From the NCBI GenBank assembly GCA_033807775.1, contig CM066314.1:37493501-37557500 (forward strand): a stretch of DNA of 64,000 bases. Direction: 5' to 3'. Below the pieces are notes generated by a model. That model had not been told where the DNA came from. It made no database searches and worked only from the letters and a program-made list of their open reading frames with translations. Source of the stretch: Saussurea involucrata. Its lineage: Eukaryota > Streptophyta > Magnoliopsida > Asterales > Asteraceae. Of the stretch, positions 23,086 through 34,251 are shown piece after piece. Numbering within the stretch: the stretch's first letter is position 1; every line of letters starts with the position of its first letter. The position numbers and the translations under genes are program-made.

Positions 23086-26000
23086 TTATCCTTCAAAGTT
23101 CAGCATTCCAAGCTCGCTGATGAGAAAGTTGAATCTTGTCTCATCAAGAGGTTTGGTAAATAAGTCAGCTAACTGATAATCAGTTGGGATAAAATGAAGT
23201 TCTATATCACCATTCATCACATGATCTCTGATAAAATGATATCTGATTTCTATATGTTTGGTCTTTGAATGTAGTACTGGATTGTTTGCTATAGCGATGG
23301 CACTTGTGCTGTCGCAATAGATTGGAATTTTGGAGAGCTGAAGATCATAGTCTAGTAGCTGATTTCTCATCCACAAGACTTGAGAACAACAGCTTCCAGC
23401 AGCTACATATTCAGCTTCAGCTGTGGAAGTAGACACTGAATTTTGCTTTTTACTTGTCCAACTTACCAGCTTTCCACCCAGGAGCTGACATCCTCCTGTG
23501 GTGCTTTTCCTATCCATTTTGCAACCTGCAAAATCACTATCTGAATAGGCGGTTAGATCGAATCCTGAATCTTTGGGATACCAAAGACCTAGATTCGATG
23601 TACCCTTAAGATATCGAAAGATTCGCTTTACAGCTTTCATATGAGATATCTTAGGTTCAGCTTGATATCGTGCACACAAGCATGTTGCAAACATAATATC
23701 GGGTCGGCTAGCTGTAAGATACACTAGTGAGCCGATCATCCCACGGTACAGCGTGACATTGACAGGAACACCCTTAGTGTCCTTATCAAGTGTCAGCGGT
23801 GGTGCCATAGGGGTTTTCATAGCTGAACTTTCAGTTAAGTCGAATTTCTTCAGCATATCTTTAACATATTTTCCCTGATTTATGAAAGTTCCTTTCTCAT
23901 TTTGCTTTATTTGAAGACCAAGGAAATATGTTAGTTCACCCATCATGCTCATTTTATACTCATCTTTCATTCTATCAGCGAAACGAGTACAAAGCTCAGG
24001 GTTAGTAGAACCAAATATAATGTCATCAACATATATTTGAACTAAAATGATATGACCTTTCACTTTTCTAAAAAATAGAGTTTTGTCAATCTTACCTCGC
24101 TCAAATTTTTCAATATGGAGATAAGTAGAAAAAAGTGTCATACCATGCACGAGGAGCTTGCTTCAAACCATAAAGTGCCTTATCCAGTTTATAAACATAA
24201 CCTGGACGCTTAGAATCTGAGAATCCTAGAGGTTGTTCCACATACACTTCTTCATTCAGCTTTCCATTCAGAAACGCTGACTTAACATCCATCTGATGTA
24301 CTTTGAAGTTTTTGTGTACAACATATGCTAAGAATAGACGAATAGATTCAAGTCTTGCTACAAGGGGAAATGTTTCGTCATAATCTATACCTTCCTCTTG
24401 TCTGTATCCCTGAGCAACAAGTCGAGCTTTGTTGCGGGTTACAGTACCATGTTCGTCCAACTTATTTCGATAGACCCATTTAGTGCCTATTACTGTTTTA
24501 TCAGTTGGTCTCTGAACAAGTTTCCAAACTTTGTTTCTTTCGAATTCAGTCAGCTCTTCTTGCATGGCGCTGACCTAGTTTGGATCTTTGAGGGCATCAT
24601 CTACTTTCTTTGGTTCAGTTAGTGAAATAAAATTTACAAATAAACAAATATTACCTGCACTTCGTCGAGTCTGAATCCCAGCGTTTGGATCACCAAGAAT
24701 TTGATCAATTGGATGATTTATAGTCCATCGTTGAGCCGGAGCGTGAGACGCTGACTCAACTTGAACTGGAGGAGCTGAAGATGAAGCTTCAGCGACGTCA
24801 GGAGTATCAGCCAAGAGAGGAATGGATGCAGTTGTCATTATATTCACTGATTGCTGAGAAGTAGATGGAATGTCTGAGACATTTGGTTCAGCGTTAGGTA
24901 TAGTGTTTATAGGAACAACTGAGACCCAAGAAGTTTCAGCTTCACTGTTCTGCATATTTGGAATGATAGGACTATCATCTTCTACTGGATGAGCATTAGT
25001 GGGAATATCTTCTGAATCACCAAGATGAGAAAACATCCATTGATTCAGTTCTTCAGTATCAGCGGACGGTTTAGAGTTCGCTGAACGGGATTCGTCAAAC
25101 GTGATGTGAATAGTTTCTTCTACAGTTTGTCTTCAACGATTTAAGACTCTGAAGGCTTTGGAAACTGAGGAGTATCCAAGAAAGATTCCATCATCAGCCT
25201 TAGGATCAAACTTTCCAAGAGCATCTCTGTTGTTCAGTATAAAACACTGACATCCAATGATGTGAAGAAAGCTGATTGAAGGCTTTCTCCCATGAAAGAG
25301 TTCATAGGCTGTCTTTTTGAATCTTTTAACTATCAGCGACCTGTTTTGCGTAAAACAAGCAGTGTTGACAGCTTCTGCCCAAAACTGAGTAGGCAGGTGA
25401 GAATCGCTGAGCATTGAACGTGCAGCTTCAATAATTGTTCTATTTCTTCTTTCAGCGACTCCATTTTGTTGCGGTGTTCTCACTGAAGAAAAGTTGTGAG
25501 AAATACCCTTACTCTCAAGGAAGGAATCAAGAGAACTGTTTTTGAATTCAGTCCCATGATCACTCCTTATTGAGCGAACGGTCAGATTGTTCAGGGTTTC
25601 CATCTTCCGAACAAAATTGACGAGTTCTTCAGGGGTGTCACTCTTAGAACGGAGAAACATTACCCAAGTGAAGCGAGAGAATTCATCAACTATGACCAGC
25701 GTATATTTCTTTCCAGCGATGGATTGTTTGTTAACATGGCCAAACAAATCCATATGGAGTAGTTGTAGAGGAGATGACACTGAAGAAACTTGCTTTCATT
25801 TAAAGCTTGCTTTGGTCTGCTTCCCTTTTTCACACGCTGAACATAACGACTCTTTGGCGTATGAATGCTGAGGTAGACCAGTGACTAACTCTTTTGAAGA
25901 AAGAGTGTTCAGTGTCTTGAAATTTAGATGAGATAGCCTCTTATGCCATAGCCAGTTGACATCAGATGAGGCCTTTGAGAAGAAACAAGAGTTCTCAGTG

Positions 26001-26518
26001 GTTGTAGAGTCCATGTTTATTACATAAACATTTTCCAAACGATAACCGCTGAGAGCTATCTTCTCCTTTTTGTCAGAGACAAAGCAGGATTCCTTAGTAA
26101 AGATTACTTTGTTATCCATGTCGCAAAGCTGACTGATGCTTAGAAGATTATGCTTCAGCCCTTCAACATATGCGACTCTTCTGAAGGAGGTTGTACCATT
26201 TGAAAGTACACCATACCCTCGGGTATGTCCTTTTCCATTTCCACATAAAGTCACAGAGGGACCCTTCTCTTCTTTGTATTCAGCGAGCAGGCTTTTCTTT
26301 CCAGTCATGTGTCTAGAGCATCCGCTATCAAGATACCAGATACCCTTCTTAACCTGAATAGCAGATGTTGAAGTGGAGGGAATGTCTGAACTTTCTTCCT
26401 CTTCTTCAATCTTGGCCATAAGACATAGATTTGCTTCATCATCTTCAGAGTCAGATGATGATGCTTCTTCATCAGAAGCAGCCCAATCATAGTCAGCCAT
26501 CAGGCCTTTATTCTTCTT
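23086..26518 (-). pseudogene. Element C pol: protease, integrase, reverse transcriptase, RNase H
   Basis: In the same frame as gag. Domains in order: protease WYLDSGCSRHMTG (about 26330); pre-integrase LWHKRLSHLNF; integrase with HMDLFGHV, RSDHGTEFKN and QQNGVAERRNR; reverse transcriptase with [13 protein letters not shown] and [13 protein letters not shown]; RNase H with DSDFAGC and STAEAEYVAA; end at LGMLNFEG. Breaks: TGA 25798-25796 and TGA 25135-25133 (at positions where arginine CGA fits), TAG 24577-24575 (where tryptophan TGG fits), and a frameshift near 24140. All three nonsense changes are of the C-to-T/G-to-A type. Otherwise well preserved. Confidence 0.92.
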
Positions 26519-27643
26519 CTAAAAGCTTTTCAGCTTTGCATATTTTTCTTTCAGCTTTGAATATTTGTCATCTTTATTTCTTGGAGCAAAGGGTTTCTTT
26601 GTAAAAGCTGAGGGTCTAGAAACTTTCTTAGACCTGCACTCGTTAGCGAAATGTCCTGTCTTTTCGCAGTTAAAACAAGTAGCAGTAGCCTTATCAACAA
26701 AAGCTGATGATCTAGGCTTGTCAGTTATGGAAAGAGGTTTGTTCTTTTTAAACATTTTCTTTTTGGCAAATCTCCTGAACTTCTTAGTTAGGAGAGCCAA
26801 CGATTCATCATTATCTGAATAATCAGAATCTGATGACCTTTCAGAGTTACTCTCTAACTCAGTGATAGTGACCGAGGGTCGCTGAGTAGAGAGTTCCTCT
26901 GAGATTAAAGCAACATGGGTGCTTTTGGAATCTTTTACAAGATTCTTCTTAAGATGGCTTGATTGCTCATGATTCAGCAACGTGCCATATAAGGTAGCAA
27001 GGGTCATTGATTTTAGATCCTTTGACAGCTTGAGACACATAGAATAATTGTCCCAGCTTTCAGGTAAACATTCTAGAAACTTTGTCAGTACTTCAAAGTT
27101 AGAATATTCCTTACCAACAGTTTTCAGATCTATAATTAAACAATTAAAACGTTGGTGAACTTCAGAGAGAGTTTCATTCTTACCAGAAATGAAGCTTTCG
27201 TATTGTCTTACCAGGTTGATCTTTCTCGAGTCCTGGACTTCAGACGTTCCTTCATACTGAACACATATTGTGTCCCACATGGCTTTTGATGTTTTCGGAT
27301 TCATGACGGAATGGTAGACTTCGTCAGGAAGAGCCATGGATAGTATGGATCTGGCTTTTGTATCTATAGCCACTTTCTTCTTATCTTCGTCAGTCCATTG
27401 AAGGATTTCCTTAGGTACCAGCCTTTCTGGAATAGCAGGTCTATTCTCAGCGCCTGGAACTGCAGCATCAATTCTTACAGGGATGAATGGACCATTCTCG
27501 AGATAGTAAGACATAGTAGGGTCTACACCTTCTAAGAAGAGTGTCATCCTATTTTTCCATAAGTTGAAGTTATCTTTGGAAAATCTGGGAGGTTTAGCAA
27601 GAGAACCATTGTCTATATAATTTGTGTTTGTGTTGGTGGCCAT
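26519..27643 (-). CDS. Element C gag, 374 aa
   Basis: Nucleocapsid-type protein that would package element RNA. It starts MATNTNTNY, shows the copia gag region (FSKDNFNLWKNRM, ETLSEVHQRFN, LATLYGTLLNHE), an acidic serine segment, a lysine-rich part, and one CCHC knuckle (CFNCEKTGHFANEC). It ends at a TAG (26521-26519), after which the same frame continues directly into pol. That stop could be a read-through control point or a mutation. Compared with element B it lacks the ~600-codon coiled-coil region between knuckle and protease. Confidence 0.9.
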   Translation of the reverse strand: MATNTNTNYIDNGSLAKPPRFSKDNFNLWKNRMTLFLEGVDPTMSYYLENGPFIPVRIDAAVPGAENRPAIPERLVPKEILQWTDEDKKKVAIDTKARSILSMALPDEVYHSVMNPKTSKAMWDTICVQYEGTSEVQDSRKINLVRQYESFISGKNETLSEVHQRFNCLIIDLKTVGKEYSNFEVLTKFLECLPESWDNYSMCLKLSKDLKSMTLATLYGTLLNHEQSSHLKKNLVKDSKSTHVALISEELSTQRPSVTITELESNSERSSDSDYSDNDESLALLTKKFRRFAKKKMFKKNKPLSITDKPRSSAFVDKATATCFNCEKTGHFANECRSKKVSRPSAFTKKPFAPRNKDDKYSKLKEKYAKLKSF

Positions 27644-27709
27644 TTTCAGATAATAGCAACGAAGAGAAATATCTTAGATTAGATCTTGTTTATGAGATTA
27701 AACAAATCC

Positions 27710-27721
27710 GCTCTGATACCA
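27710..27721 (-). promoter_or_regulatory. Element C tRNA-Met primer-binding site
   Basis: TGGTATCAGAGC in element sense, complementary to the 3' end of initiator tRNA-Met, two bases from the 5' LTR. Confidence 0.93.
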
Positions 27722-27723
27722 CT

Positions 27724-28693
27724 TGTTGGTCCCGAAGGCCTATACAAGTTTGTAGAAGGGGGGGGGGGGGGTTGAATACAAACACACAGATTTTACTTTT
27801 CTAAATTGTTTATTGATAAATCATTAACAATTTACAGCTTGTTGCGGAAACAAGATTAAGGATAAACCTAAATCTAAACAAGTTGGAACACTAAGGTTTC
27901 TTGCACTAAGAGAGATAAGGAAATTACTAATAATAACCTATCTTGAGATAAGAGATTGAACTTGTCCAGAGTTAGCAAGTTACTTCAAATGAAGTGGGTT
28001 CATCTCTTTATATACTGCATGCATTTAATGCAAGTCAGTATACACTTTACACGTGTCATCAGCTGGTTGGTTGCATGTCATTGACCTTGGTTGACAACCT
28101 TAGTAGCCGCATGGATGAACAATGTAGTATCAGAGTGGTTGTACGATTTCAGACAGTCGGAGGTTCTTTTCTGACATTTCGTACGGAGTCGTGCAAGGGA
28201 GGTTAAGACAAAAGTACTTTGTACGGAGGACTTCATGATCAGCTTTCGTTGATTCAGCGATCTATCATTTCATATCAGCGAATGATAGAGTTCAGCGATA
28301 GCTGAAGTCTTGTACTTGATACTTCACGTTGAGTGGACAAATCTGAGTCTTCGCTGATCCGCATCAGTTCATTAGGAGACTTGTCGCTGGTTCTTGAGCT
28401 TGATCTTCGACTTCAGCGTAGAACCTTTATTGACGTGAAACTTGTCTTCAGGGATCATAAGTAAACAACTAACTTATCAGCGATCATCATAATGACTGAA
28501 CAGACTCAGAGCATTTATGACGAACAGTTTCACTGAATGTTTAACTTAAAGAGCGAGAGTTCCTATCAGCGGTACTGGAAGATCTTAGTACCTATCAGCG
28601 ATAGTGAAACTCTGATACATATTGTTTACTTACAATTTTCACTAAGTATATAAGAGAGGGTCATTATCAAATCACTGAGGGTTTGGATCAACA
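27724..28693 (-). repeat. Element C 5' LTR (970 bp)
   Basis: Nearly identical to the 3' LTR: about six substitutions and G14 instead of G16. It contains the TATA box (28014-28006), the G-box (28050-28055) and the CAGCG cluster, of which one site is mutated (near 28531, cactg). Confidence 0.93.
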
Positions 28694-30050
28694 TATGCTA
28701 CCACGATTCTCAAAGGAGAAGTCATGTGGCATCAAAACTCTAAAACCACTCTTTTTGGTGCAATACGACATAAAGCACATTTCTCAACAAAATTCGCATG
28801 ACACACAATACTCACTAAAACCCATGGATTAACGCACATAATCATTCAAGTATGCACACGACAAAGTGTCACCCATGCAACGCAAAACGTTGTAAAACGA
28901 AATTCCATCATACTCCACAAGACTTCCATCAAACTCGATGGAACTCAACGGCATCCAACCAATTAAATGGCGCCAAAGTTTTTCGTTTTCAATAATCAAA
29001 TCACATAAAACAACGTTATGACCAAATCATCATAATTCCAAAAATCTCCTTTTTGTTGCAACACAAATAAAACAACACCTCTTCGTCAAGACTCGCAAAA
29101 ATCAAAATTCCCATTAAAGCTCAACACCGACACAAGGGAAGGTAACTCTCCGTCCAAACCTTAACATATGTGGAGAAGATTCAATGTTAAAGTCGTAAGT
29201 CGCGGTTACTTGTCCAAAACCATAAACGACATTAAAATATGAATATCACAGTATCCGAAAGTAGTATCAGACACAACAAAGAATAAAGCAAGTCTCGACA
29301 AGGTTTTCAATTGCCTGTAATAAAATAATTCCATGCATGTTCCAAAATCATGGTTTAAAATCTTGTGTGTGTCAAACGTTTTCCAAAATTTCGCAATGCC
29401 GTCTCTACGACGATTTGAAACACAAGAAATACTCGATGCAATTTATTTAAAAAAATAATAAATTTCGTGCGTATATTTAGTCGGCACTCAATTGAAACAC
29501 AAGAAATACTCGATCCAATTTCTCCGATCACTCTATCGTCATCCGGATGCTAAAACATCTTAATGCAAAATTGAAAGTCACATCGACTAACCTTACAATT
29601 TCCCCCTCGAATCAAGGTAAATTCAATAAGCCTATGGCTCCAATCCAACCATCAATTTTGACCCGAACGGTCTACTTAATGCAATCACCATGCTTACTGC
29701 CACTCCAAATGGAAAATGCTAAAATCGTCAACCTCTTCTAACGACTACTCGCTTAGAACTCCTTCACTACCCCAACGGTCATCACGCTAGAGTCGTTCAA
29801 GTACTCTCATGTAACTGGTAGGTTTACCATAACACTGGCCAGTTGCAATTATGAACGTACCGTACATGATCATCCTTGCTACTCTTGACGTGACTTCTCG
29901 TTTCTACTGACTCCAACAACCTCCAAATATCCTATCTTAGAGTGCCTAATGGTGCAATTTCGCTCTCATTTACTTAAAGAACGCTAGTTTGAGTCTAGGT
30001 ATCCAAAAATCAACACCTAATTCTCTCAAACTTATGCTATGTTATCAACT
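28694..30050 (-). mobile_element. Gypsy element D, internal region, 5' part
   Basis: Continues element D after element C. No coding capacity recognised. Next to the LTR at 30051 the complement reads TGATAACATAGC, which matches the tRNA-Met primer site in 9 of 12 positions, so this end is the primer side and D points left. Confidence 0.6.
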
Positions 30051-31740
30051 TGTAACACCCTCGAAATCGGAAAGAGCAACTAACTTTAATTTCGATAAAA
30101 TAACCAAAAGAGGATAAAATCCTTTCTACAAACCATCCTTGATAATACCTCAAAATTTAAACATCACAACTCCCACAATTAATAACTCAAGACGGGCGTT
30201 ACTTAACACAAATACAAGTTGCTAATCCCGACTATGTGCGGAAGACTTCACTAAGCAAATCACTTCTCGTGCACTCTACTATCACTCATCACTTCACAGT
30301 GTAGCTAAAGCTATTCCCAACCTGAACCTGTTGCACATGCCGACAATTCAAAAGGGTTAGGCTAACGCCTATTGAGTTCAAGAGTTTACGTCATGATCAA
30401 ATAATTTGATAGACCAAAAGATTCAACTTAATTCATCATTTCCAAAAAGGGGTTTGTATAAAATACACCGACAACCCAATTTCCAAACGCACACAATTTC
30501 TGTGAGGAAAGTTTCCAATGAAAATCATTTCCCAGCAATGGACTCAAATCCAAAACTCACTTAAGATGTAAATAATTAATAAACTCCCAAATAACATCAA
30601 TGCGAATAAAACTCCAATAGACGAAAACATCCAACCAAGGACGAGGCATCAAATACCGCCCATAAATCATGGAAAAACAATCCATACGCATATAATACGA
30701 CGCCGACAACGCGGATAAACAAATTACCCAAAAACAACACCCTTCGGTGACGGGGGAGACTCGATTTCATAGAACGTGGTGAACACATAAGTTAAACCAC
30801 AATTATAAAAATACAAGCATGTTTCATGGATGGGAAAACATATGACATCAACCATATCCAGGTCTCTAGTCAATTGTAGACATCAACCCAAACCTGATCT
30901 TTAGTCTATTGTGACATCAATCCAAACCTGATCTCTAGTCTATTGTGACATCAATCCAAACCGGATCTCTAGTCTATTGTGACATCAATCCAAACCGGAT
31001 CTGTAGTCAAGTGAGGCATCAACCCAAACCGGATCTCTAGCCTAGTGCGACATCAACCCAAACCGGATCTCTAGTCTATTGAGGCATCAACCCAAACTGG
31101 ATCTCTAGCCTAAAACCACAAAGTTTAACCTGAACGGATCTTTACCTTGGAATTCCACCATCCAAAACAAGCTTACGTAATCTCGAATTTATACATGACC
31201 CCAAAAGAATAACCAATGCATTCAAATCATGTAATTCTCAAATACAATGCAATTCATGCAAATCATAATCCAAGCCCACGTCGAGCTATCAAAACCGGGC
31301 AAATGCCTTCAAGACCCAACAGAGTCCAAAACCGAGCCATGAGCTCAAAAGATCCAATGATCATTTGTTTAAAAGTCGACTCATGCAAATGAAGTGCATC
31401 TAACCCACATCATGCAAACATATGCTCCGAGGCATGATTAACTCAATACCCCTTCATTGCCACTTTCCCAATGAAGTCAAGTCATCTATGCATATTTATA
31501 CATGTGTGTACGTATACTCAAATCCTTTATAACTCGATAATGCATATAATTCGCAATGGTTTATTATACCCAAAAGTACCATGAATACATAATTGTCAAA
31601 TGGTCTTCTCATATAAGACAAAACACTCAAAGGATGCACATACTCAAATAAAACGTCAATAAGCGCATAACACATCCAAGGCTTCTCCTCGAGCTACTAA
31701 AACCGGAAAACACTTAAAAGACCCATTTGAGTATAAATCA
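30051..31740 (-). repeat. Gypsy element D, 5' LTR, truncated
   Basis: Aligns with 11855-13581 of the 3' LTR from TGTAACACCC to 'gtataaatca', then similarity stops abruptly. About 1.2 kb of the U3 side is missing, probably by a deletion that also removed the target duplication. Confidence 0.85.
30850..31115. repeat. 34-bp minisatellite in the D 5' LTR, about eight units
   Basis: Same unit as at 12645-12955, but the unit reading 'agtccacggagac' in the other LTR is absent, so copy number changed after insertion. Confidence 0.88.
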
Positions 31741-32323
31741 ACAAATCGAGAAAGAAAACATCAAGAAATCTGCATCTTCTGGATATTTTCACAAGAGATT
31801 TTCATTTTCATTTTCATCTAGATTTCGATATGCATCTTCATGAAAATCTTCTAGATTTGGATCTTTGATTTTCGTCTTCATCTTCATGATATTTTCACGA
31901 GAGATTTTCATCTTCGATCTGCATCCTCGTCTTCCAGATTTTTGATCTGCATCCTCATCTTCGAGAATTCCGATTTTCAATCTGCATCCCCATCTTCAAG
32001 ATTTCCGATTTTCGATCTGCATCTTCATCTTCTAGATTTTGATTTTTGATTTTTGTTAGATTTAGGAAGGAAATTTTTTTTTCGGAACAAATTTGAACAA
32101 GTTTTCTTTTTCATTCATTCATTTGTTTGATTTTTTATATGTTCATTCATCATTAATAAGGACGTTGGTAGAGTAATCTGGGGAGTTTGTTCATTTTCTT
32201 CACCTTCAATTTTAATGTCTTCAATAGAGACATTGATTTCTTCATTCATTAGTTTATATTTGAATTTTTGATGGAATGCACGATGGGGAAGATGGAAGAA
32301 AGGGGAAGATGTTGGGTTGTTCT
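31741..32323. mobile_element. MULE-like element F, middle (piece 2 of 3), with a pyrimidine-rich repeat
   Basis: DNA between truncated element D and element A. 'aaatcgagaaagaaaacatc' at its start resembles 'aaatcgagaaaaaaagcc' near the end of the F left arm. Positions 31780-32060 are an irregular repeat of 'gatctgcatcctcatcttc' and 'gattttcgatctgcatc', strongly pyrimidine-biased. The 63-codon minus-strand frame 31980-31789 is the translation of this repeat. Confidence 0.6.
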
Positions 32324-33961
32324 TGTAACAACCGGGTATTTAATTAATGAAAAGTGTGATGTAGTGGTCATAGTGGAATAAGAGAAAGTATGAGGGACCA
32401 AAGGGAAAATGGTGAGGAAGTATATAAAGACCCAAATCCCTAGGTCACCTCTTATTTTCCCATCCTTTGTTTTGTGGTTTGCGCTGAGAGAAAAAGAAGA
32501 GAAGAAGAAGAATTTTTGGGAGAAATCAAATTGAAGAGGAAATCGTGCAAGGTAATCTCATCCAAAACCCTCCTCCTTGCTAGTTCATGATTCTTTTCTG
32601 TTCTTGTCTTCATAATTGGTGTAAAAACCTTTTGAGTTCAATGTGTTCTCCACCTTAATGTTATTAAAGGAATTAAAGGGGGTTTTGGCTTTGTGAATCG
32701 AATTAGAGGTCAAAAGATGGAATAAATGGGTGTTTTTGGTTGGGGAATGAACCCCAACGATTGCCTAATCAAGGCAATGGCAGAAAATCAGATTTTAATC
32801 ACTTTTGGGGAGTGAGTTTTTCCCTAGTTCGTAGTTACCGGACGTCGCCCCGTCCGGACAATGGGGTTTCCCGGATGATGTTCGTAGTGTCCGGGTGACG
32901 AGGGTTCCTGGGTGAGTTGCACTATCGGTAAGTTCTGGTTTCCGGATGAGACGACCGGAAAGTGTAGTGCCCGGTAGGAAAGTGTCTGTACAATCATCCA
33001 GAAAGTAATATGTCCGGAAAGTATGTGTGTGTCCGGAAAGTATGTGTGTGTCCGGAAAGTGCAGTAACCGGACAGTAGGGTCGGACAGTTTAATCTGACG
33101 CAAATCTAATATCCTTAGGTGTCCGGTTCGATTAGCTCGGAGGTATATCAAGAGTGCGTTCAACACTAACATAAGGTGAGTTCCCTAAACCCTTTTTACG
33201 TGAAATAAGATGCTAAATGTTTTACTGATTATGGTCTATTACGAGCATGAATTGTTTACAAACTTTTATGAATGTTTTCCCATGAAAAATACGTTTTGCA
33301 TGAAAGACTGTTTAGCATGAAGGAATGATTATAAAGATTTCACGTCCCGTGATTTATTGTAAGTTATGTGTATGCTATGTGGGGTCGGTCTGCACAGTGG
33401 GATCAGAGTACCTTGGGATCCGATGATCCCTTGGGCATTTGTGTTGAGCCGGTAGGATGGAATTCGTTTCCTTCCTACTCGGATAGAGGGGAGTCTGCTT
33501 GGGCCCCGATATGAGGCGAGAGGGGAGTCTGCTTGGGCCCCGATCGTGGTTAGCTTATACGATCCATAAACACTGTGCAGTTACCATGTTTGATGCTCTA
33601 TGTGAAGACTGTTAATGAATTTATGAAATGATTTTTATTCTGTTGTTAAAAGCTGTTTTCGGAGGGAATTCACTAGATCATTTGGTCTAACCCCCGCTTT
33701 TCAAAAACTAAACCATTTTCAGGTAAGCGAAGTATTGGTTCTTCAAGTAAGAACAAATGGATGGCTTGAGGATTGAGATGGAGCGTAGAGAGAGACTCCA
33801 TGGTTTTGCTAGGATACTTATAGATAGAAGCTCTCGGCTGTGGACAAGATATTTCCGCTGTCAATTTTGTTTAGTTCAGACTTATGTTATGTTAAGACAA
33901 GTTTAATGTAATTTGGGACATCTATTCTATGTTATGCATGTTAATGTTTTGGGATGTTACA
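32324..33961 (+). repeat. Element A 5' LTR (1.64 kb)
   Basis: Starts TGTAACAACC and ends GATGTTACA. It has TATATAAAG at 32421 and an array of CCGGA-containing units (32838-33080), including 'gtccggaaagtatgtgtgt' repeats. Confidence 0.93.
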
Positions 33962-33963
33962 AA

Positions 33964-33976
33964 TGGTATCATAGCC
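33964..33976 (+). promoter_or_regulatory. Element A tRNA-Met primer-binding site
   Basis: TGGTATCATAGCC, one mismatch from the tRNA-Met consensus, two bases after the 5' LTR. Confidence 0.88.
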
Positions 33977-34251
33977 TTAGTTTAAGGGATTTAGGTGACC
34001 GGTCGAGCTTAAACTTAAACTGTAGGACGAGGAACACAGCCGAGACATAGGATTGCCTCTAGGAATGATCACTCTAAATGCGCTTAGGAATAAGGTACCA
34101 AGGACATGCATGTAAGATAAAATTGGGATTACACCTCGCCAGTGTAATTGCGAATTTACATGTACATGTACGTGCTTAAATCACCTTATATAGCAACTTG
34201 TTGTGTCGTGTCTAGCAAAGGTAAATCGTTGGTTTCTTTCAGTTTCTCGAT

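Larger units (their letters stand above)
16833..28693 (-). mobile_element. Ty1/copia Sirevirus-type retrotransposon C, 11.9 kb
   Basis: Order in element sense: 5' LTR (27724-28693), primer site, gag, protease-integrase-RT-RNase H, a ~1 kb spacer with an internal promoter, a large extra gene, polypurine tract, 3' LTR (16833-17804). The two LTRs differ by about six substitutions plus a G16/G14 run, roughly 0.6% by eye, so this is the youngest insertion here. Flanks are TATGT (16828-16832) and TATGC (28694-28698), a 5-bp duplication with one change. The long extra gene after pol and the purine tract AGGGGGAGAT, shared with element B, place it with Sireviruses. It is inserted in element D. Confidence 0.93.

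Noticed and set aside
27710..27721. GCTCTGATACCA as part of a tRNA gene
   Set aside because: Only the 12-base primer site complementary to tRNA-Met is present; no cloverleaf around it. The same holds at 50682 and 62473.
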